Below, in pieces: positions 61,812 through 64,000 of a stretch of 64,000 nt of DNA (positions within the stretch are counted from its first letter, which is position 1; the number at the start of each line of letters is the position of its first letter). The stretch lies in NCBI RefSeq assembly GCF_009932725.1, contig NZ_BLJU01000016.1, forward strand, positions 93,073 through 157,072, given 5' to 3'. Position numbers and translations under genes: made by a program. The DNA is from Pseudomonas yangonensis. Its GTDB lineage: Bacteria; Pseudomonadota; Gammaproteobacteria; Pseudomonadales; Pseudomonadaceae. A model generated the notes under the pieces. The model was given only the letters and a program-made list of their open reading frames with translations. It ran no database searches and had not been told where the DNA came from.

Positions 61812-63746
61812 GTGTTTGCCATCGTTTCCATGTTGCGCAGCCGCTTGCTGCGCCCGGTGTTCGTCGCGCTTGGCCTGGCCATGTTGGTGCAGGTGGGGCT
61901 GGCGGTGTGGCTGATGCGTGCATCGGTCGATGGCATGGTCGAGGACCTGGCTCAGCGCCTGGGCGGTGAAAGTCGCCGCCTGGGCGAAGAGTTGGGCATG
62001 GCCGAGCGCGAGATGAGCCAGGGGCTTGCGGCGCTCGCGAGCAGTACGCGTACGCGCCTGGGTGAAGGCCTTTCCGGCCAACTGAAGGATGAGCAGGCGC
62101 AACTGCGCGTGGTGCTGGAGGGCAATCTCAAGCAGTCCGGCCAGGCCCTAGCACAGTTGCTCGCCGGCGTGGCGCCCAAGTCCATCTGGGATCTGGACAT
62201 TCCGGCGCTCACCGCGCTGACGCGCATTGCCCAGCAGGATCCGGCGGTGCTTTTCGCCATCATCTATGACGCCGAAGGCAAGCGCCTGACGCGCAATTTC
62301 AATCGCAGCAACGCACAGGTGCGCGACCTGGTTGCGGCGGGGCAGGGCGATTCGCCGCTGGACAAGCTGGTGGATGCCGCTTCCCGTGACCCGCGTGTGT
62401 ATGTGGTCGAGGCAGACATCAGCCCGATGGGCGCGCCGATCGGCAAGGTACAGATGGGGCTTTCGCTGGATGTGGTCGAGCGCGAGGTTGCTGCCCTGGA
62501 CGGGCGTTTCGCGGCGTTGGTCAATGGCGCCGGCGAGTTGGTCGACAGCAGCCTGGCGGGTGCTTCCGAGGAGGCGACCGCGGCGTTGCGTGCGCGTTTG
62601 CAGTCGGCCGAGCGCTATACCCAGGAGATGGCGCGCAACGGCGGCGAGTCGGTGCGCGCGGCGGCAGACTCGCTGCGCTGGAACATTGCCCTTGGGTTGC
62701 TGCTGGTCGGTGCGCTGGCGATGCTGGTGGTGGCGCTGGTGCTGGGCTGGCGGGTATTGAGCCGGGTGCGTCTGCTCAGCGCGGCGCTCAATGATCTGGC
62801 AGCCGGCGAGGGGGATCTGACGCGGCGCGTGAGTATCGACAGTCAGGATGAAGTGGGCGAGATGGCCGATGCAGTCAACCGCTTCATCGCCAAGCTGCAA
62901 CCCATCGTGCGCGAGTCGGGCGAAGTGGCGCTGCGTACCGGTGAGCAGATCCGCAGCCTGACTCAGCGCGGGGTGGCGGCCGAAGCGGCGGCCGGACGTC
63001 AGCGCGACGAGGTGGCTGGAAGCCTGCAGGCGCTGGAGCAGATGGCTGACGAGGCGCAGGCGGAAAGTCAGTCCATGCAGGACGCGCTGCAGCGCGTCGA
63101 TACCATTCGTCAGGCGGCGCACGAGAATGCCGCTATCGCGCAGCGCCTGTCCGCCCTCATCGAGGGGCTGGTCGCGCGTGTCGCGGACGGTTCGGCGGTG
63201 ATCGAGCGGTTGGCCAAGCAGAGTGAACAGATCGAGGTGGTGCTGACGGTGATCCAGTCGATTGCCGAGCAGACCAACCTGCTGGCGCTCAATGCCGCCA
63301 TCGAGGCGGCGCGCGCTGGCGAGAGCGGGCGGGGCTTCGCCGTGGTGGCCGACGAGGTGCGGGCGTTGGCAAGCAAAACGCAGCAGTCCACTGGCGATAT
63401 CCAGACCCATATCGCGGCCCTGCAGCGTGGCGCGCAGGAGGCTGTGGCGGCAATCGCTCAGGCTGGAGCGCAAGGAAGCGAGGGTCTGCAGGTTCTGCGT
63501 GACAGTGCGCGCCTGCAGCAGTCGGTGCAGCAGTCAGTGGATGAGGTGCATGGCGCCATCAATGCGGCGACTCAGGCCGCAGCCCATCAGGCCGAGGGTG
63601 CTGGAGCGGTGCGCGGGCGTGTGGAGATCATTCACGCCGAGGCGCAGCATGCAGCCGAGGCCGTGGCGGCGATTGCCGGCAATGCGCGGGCGCTGGATGA
63701 GCTGGCGGCGCAGCTCAAGGCCAGTCTGGGGCAGTTCAAGGTCTGA
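61812..63746 (+). CDS. Methyl-accepting chemotaxis protein
   Basis: This transmembrane receptor of about 644 residues has a membrane segment near residues 12-33, a periplasmic or extracytoplasmic sensor region (about 35-290), a second membrane segment (about 292-314), a HAMP domain (about 315-370) and a cytoplasmic signalling coiled coil with the invariant hairpin tip EQTNLLALNAAIEAARAGE near residue 487. It passes ligand signals to CheA. The start is GTG at 61812, 9 bases after GAGGAG (61798-61803); other in-frame starts are GTG at 61803 and ATG at 61830. The ligand is not known. There is no C-terminal CheR-binding pentapeptide. Confidence 0.9.
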   Translation: MFAIVSMLRSRLLRPVFVALGLAMLVQVGLAVWLMRASVDGMVEDLAQRLGGESRRLGEELGMAEREMSQGLAALASSTRTRLGEGLSGQLKDEQAQLRVVLEGNLKQSGQALAQLLAGVAPKSIWDLDIPALTALTRIAQQDPAVLFAIIYDAEGKRLTRNFNRSNAQVRDLVAAGQGDSPLDKLVDAASRDPRVYVVEADISPMGAPIGKVQMGLSLDVVEREVAALDGRFAALVNGAGELVDSSLAGASEEATAALRARLQSAERYTQEMARNGGESVRAAADSLRWNIALGLLLVGALAMLVVALVLGWRVLSRVRLLSAALNDLAAGEGDLTRRVSIDSQDEVGEMADAVNRFIAKLQPIVRESGEVALRTGEQIRSLTQRGVAAEAAAGRQRDEVAGSLQALEQMADEAQAESQSMQDALQRVDTIRQAAHENAAIAQRLSALIEGLVARVADGSAVIERLAKQSEQIEVVLTVIQSIAEQTNLLALNAAIEAARAGESGRGFAVVADEVRALASKTQQSTGDIQTHIAALQRGAQEAVAAIAQAGAQGSEGLQVLRDSARLQQSVQQSVDEVHGAINAATQAAAHQAEGAGAVRGRVEIIHAEAQHAAEAVAAIAGNARALDELAAQLKASLGQFKV

Positions 63747-63758
63747 GAGGGCTGTGTA

Positions 63759-63930
63759 GGAGCGAGCTCTGCTCGCGTAGCTTTTGCAAGAGGATCGTAG
63801 GGCGTACTCGCCGAAGGCAGTACGCCGATTCTGAGATTTTAGTTGCCTGGCGGAGCGCTGGCGGACTGTTCGCTGGCGCTCCTGGGTCCGCCCTACGGTC
63901 TGGCAAGAGTTCGCGAGCAGAGCTCGCTCC
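63759..63930. repeat. Nested inverted-repeat (REP/BIME-like) element
   Basis: The outer arms GGAGCGAGCTCTGCTCGCG (63759-63777) and CGCGAGCAGAGCTCGCTCC (63912-63930) are perfect 19-base inverted copies. Inside, GTAGGGCG (63797-63804) pairs with CGCCCTAC (63889-63896), and GGCGTACT (63801-63808) pairs with AGTACGCC (63819-63826). The motifs resemble common extragenic palindromes of Pseudomonas. No gene is present. Confidence 0.65.
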
Positions 63931-63950
63931 AACGTTTTTTTGCGGGCAAT

Positions 63951-63980
63951 AAAAAACCGAGTCATCTGACTCGGTTTTTT
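63951..63980. terminator. Bidirectional intrinsic terminator
   Basis: AAAAAACCGAGTCA (63951-63964) and TGACTCGGTTTTTT (63967-63980) form a perfect 14-bp stem. On the minus strand it follows the tRNA-like 3' end at the window edge. Confidence 0.9.
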
Positions 63981-63986
63981 GAAATT

Positions 63987-64000
63987 TGGTGCCCAGGAGA
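63987..64000 (-). tRNA. Probable 3' end of a tRNA gene, possibly tRNA-Leu (cut by window end)
   Basis: Read on the minus strand, the last 14 bases are TCTCCTGGGCACCA: a 7-base acceptor strand CCTGGGC, discriminator A and an encoded CCA. A terminator follows six bases later. In other pseudomonads a tRNA-Leu lies between purA and rnr, and their tRNA-Leu acceptor (5' GCCCAGG) fits. Only the end is visible, so type and identity are tentative. Confidence 0.55.

Overview
The window looks like the chromosome of a gamma-proteobacterium of the genus Pseudomonas, most likely the P. mendocina / P. oleovorans side of the genus rather than P. aeruginosa itself. The basis is gene order: waaA, a LysR regulator, an SMR pump, serB, fimX, psd, rhdA, an HDOD protein, motAB, rsgA, orn, queG, nnrD, tsaE, amiB, mutL, miaA, hfq, hflX, hflK, hflC, hisZ and purA follow each other as in known Pseudomonas genomes. 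The species is an inference; no 16S or other marker is present.

Left part (about 1-24.8 kb) is an accessory cell-surface region. Three proteins carry DUF4214 modules: the 3' part of a very large Ig/cadherin-repeat protein (3-4298), a 317-residue protein (4771-5724) and a 592-residue alanine-rich protein without cysteine (6069-7847). None of the two complete ones has an N-terminal signal peptide. Beside them, a nearly gapless minus-strand operon (23585 down to 8118) encodes a complete type I secretion system (ABC ATPase, HlyD-type adaptor, TolC-type outer-membrane protein), then gmd, an O-polysaccharide ABC exporter (wzm, wzt), a 1242-residue methyltransferase/coiled-coil/two-glycosyltransferase fusion, and two tandem acyltransferase-3/SGNH proteins. 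A WbpZ-like glycosyltransferase gene lies just upstream. My reading is that this is a surface-layer or matrix-protein locus, in which the DUF4214 proteins leave by the type I system and may bind the polysaccharide made and exported by the second half of the operon. The closest well-known parallel is the Caulobacter rsaA locus, where S-layer secretion genes sit among O-antigen genes.

Middle part (25-45 kb) is conserved Pseudomonas backbone: tolC, a terminator split by a MITE-like element, waaA, the LysR/SMR divergent pair with an obvious palindromic operator, an FAD oxidoreductase and aldo/keto reductase pair, a Nudix-like protein, a YtjB/Smp-type membrane protein, serB, fimX with a PilZ-like neighbour, psd, rhdA, an HDOD protein and motAB with a recognisable sigma-28 promoter.

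Right part (45-64 kb) is housekeeping: rsgA, a membrane-anchored methyltransferase, orn, queG, the nnrD-tsaE-amiB-mutL-miaA-hfq-hflX-hflK-hflC series, DUF2065, hisZ, purA and a chemotaxis receptor. The window ends in a nested inverted-repeat element and what looks like the 3' end of a minus-strand tRNA gene.
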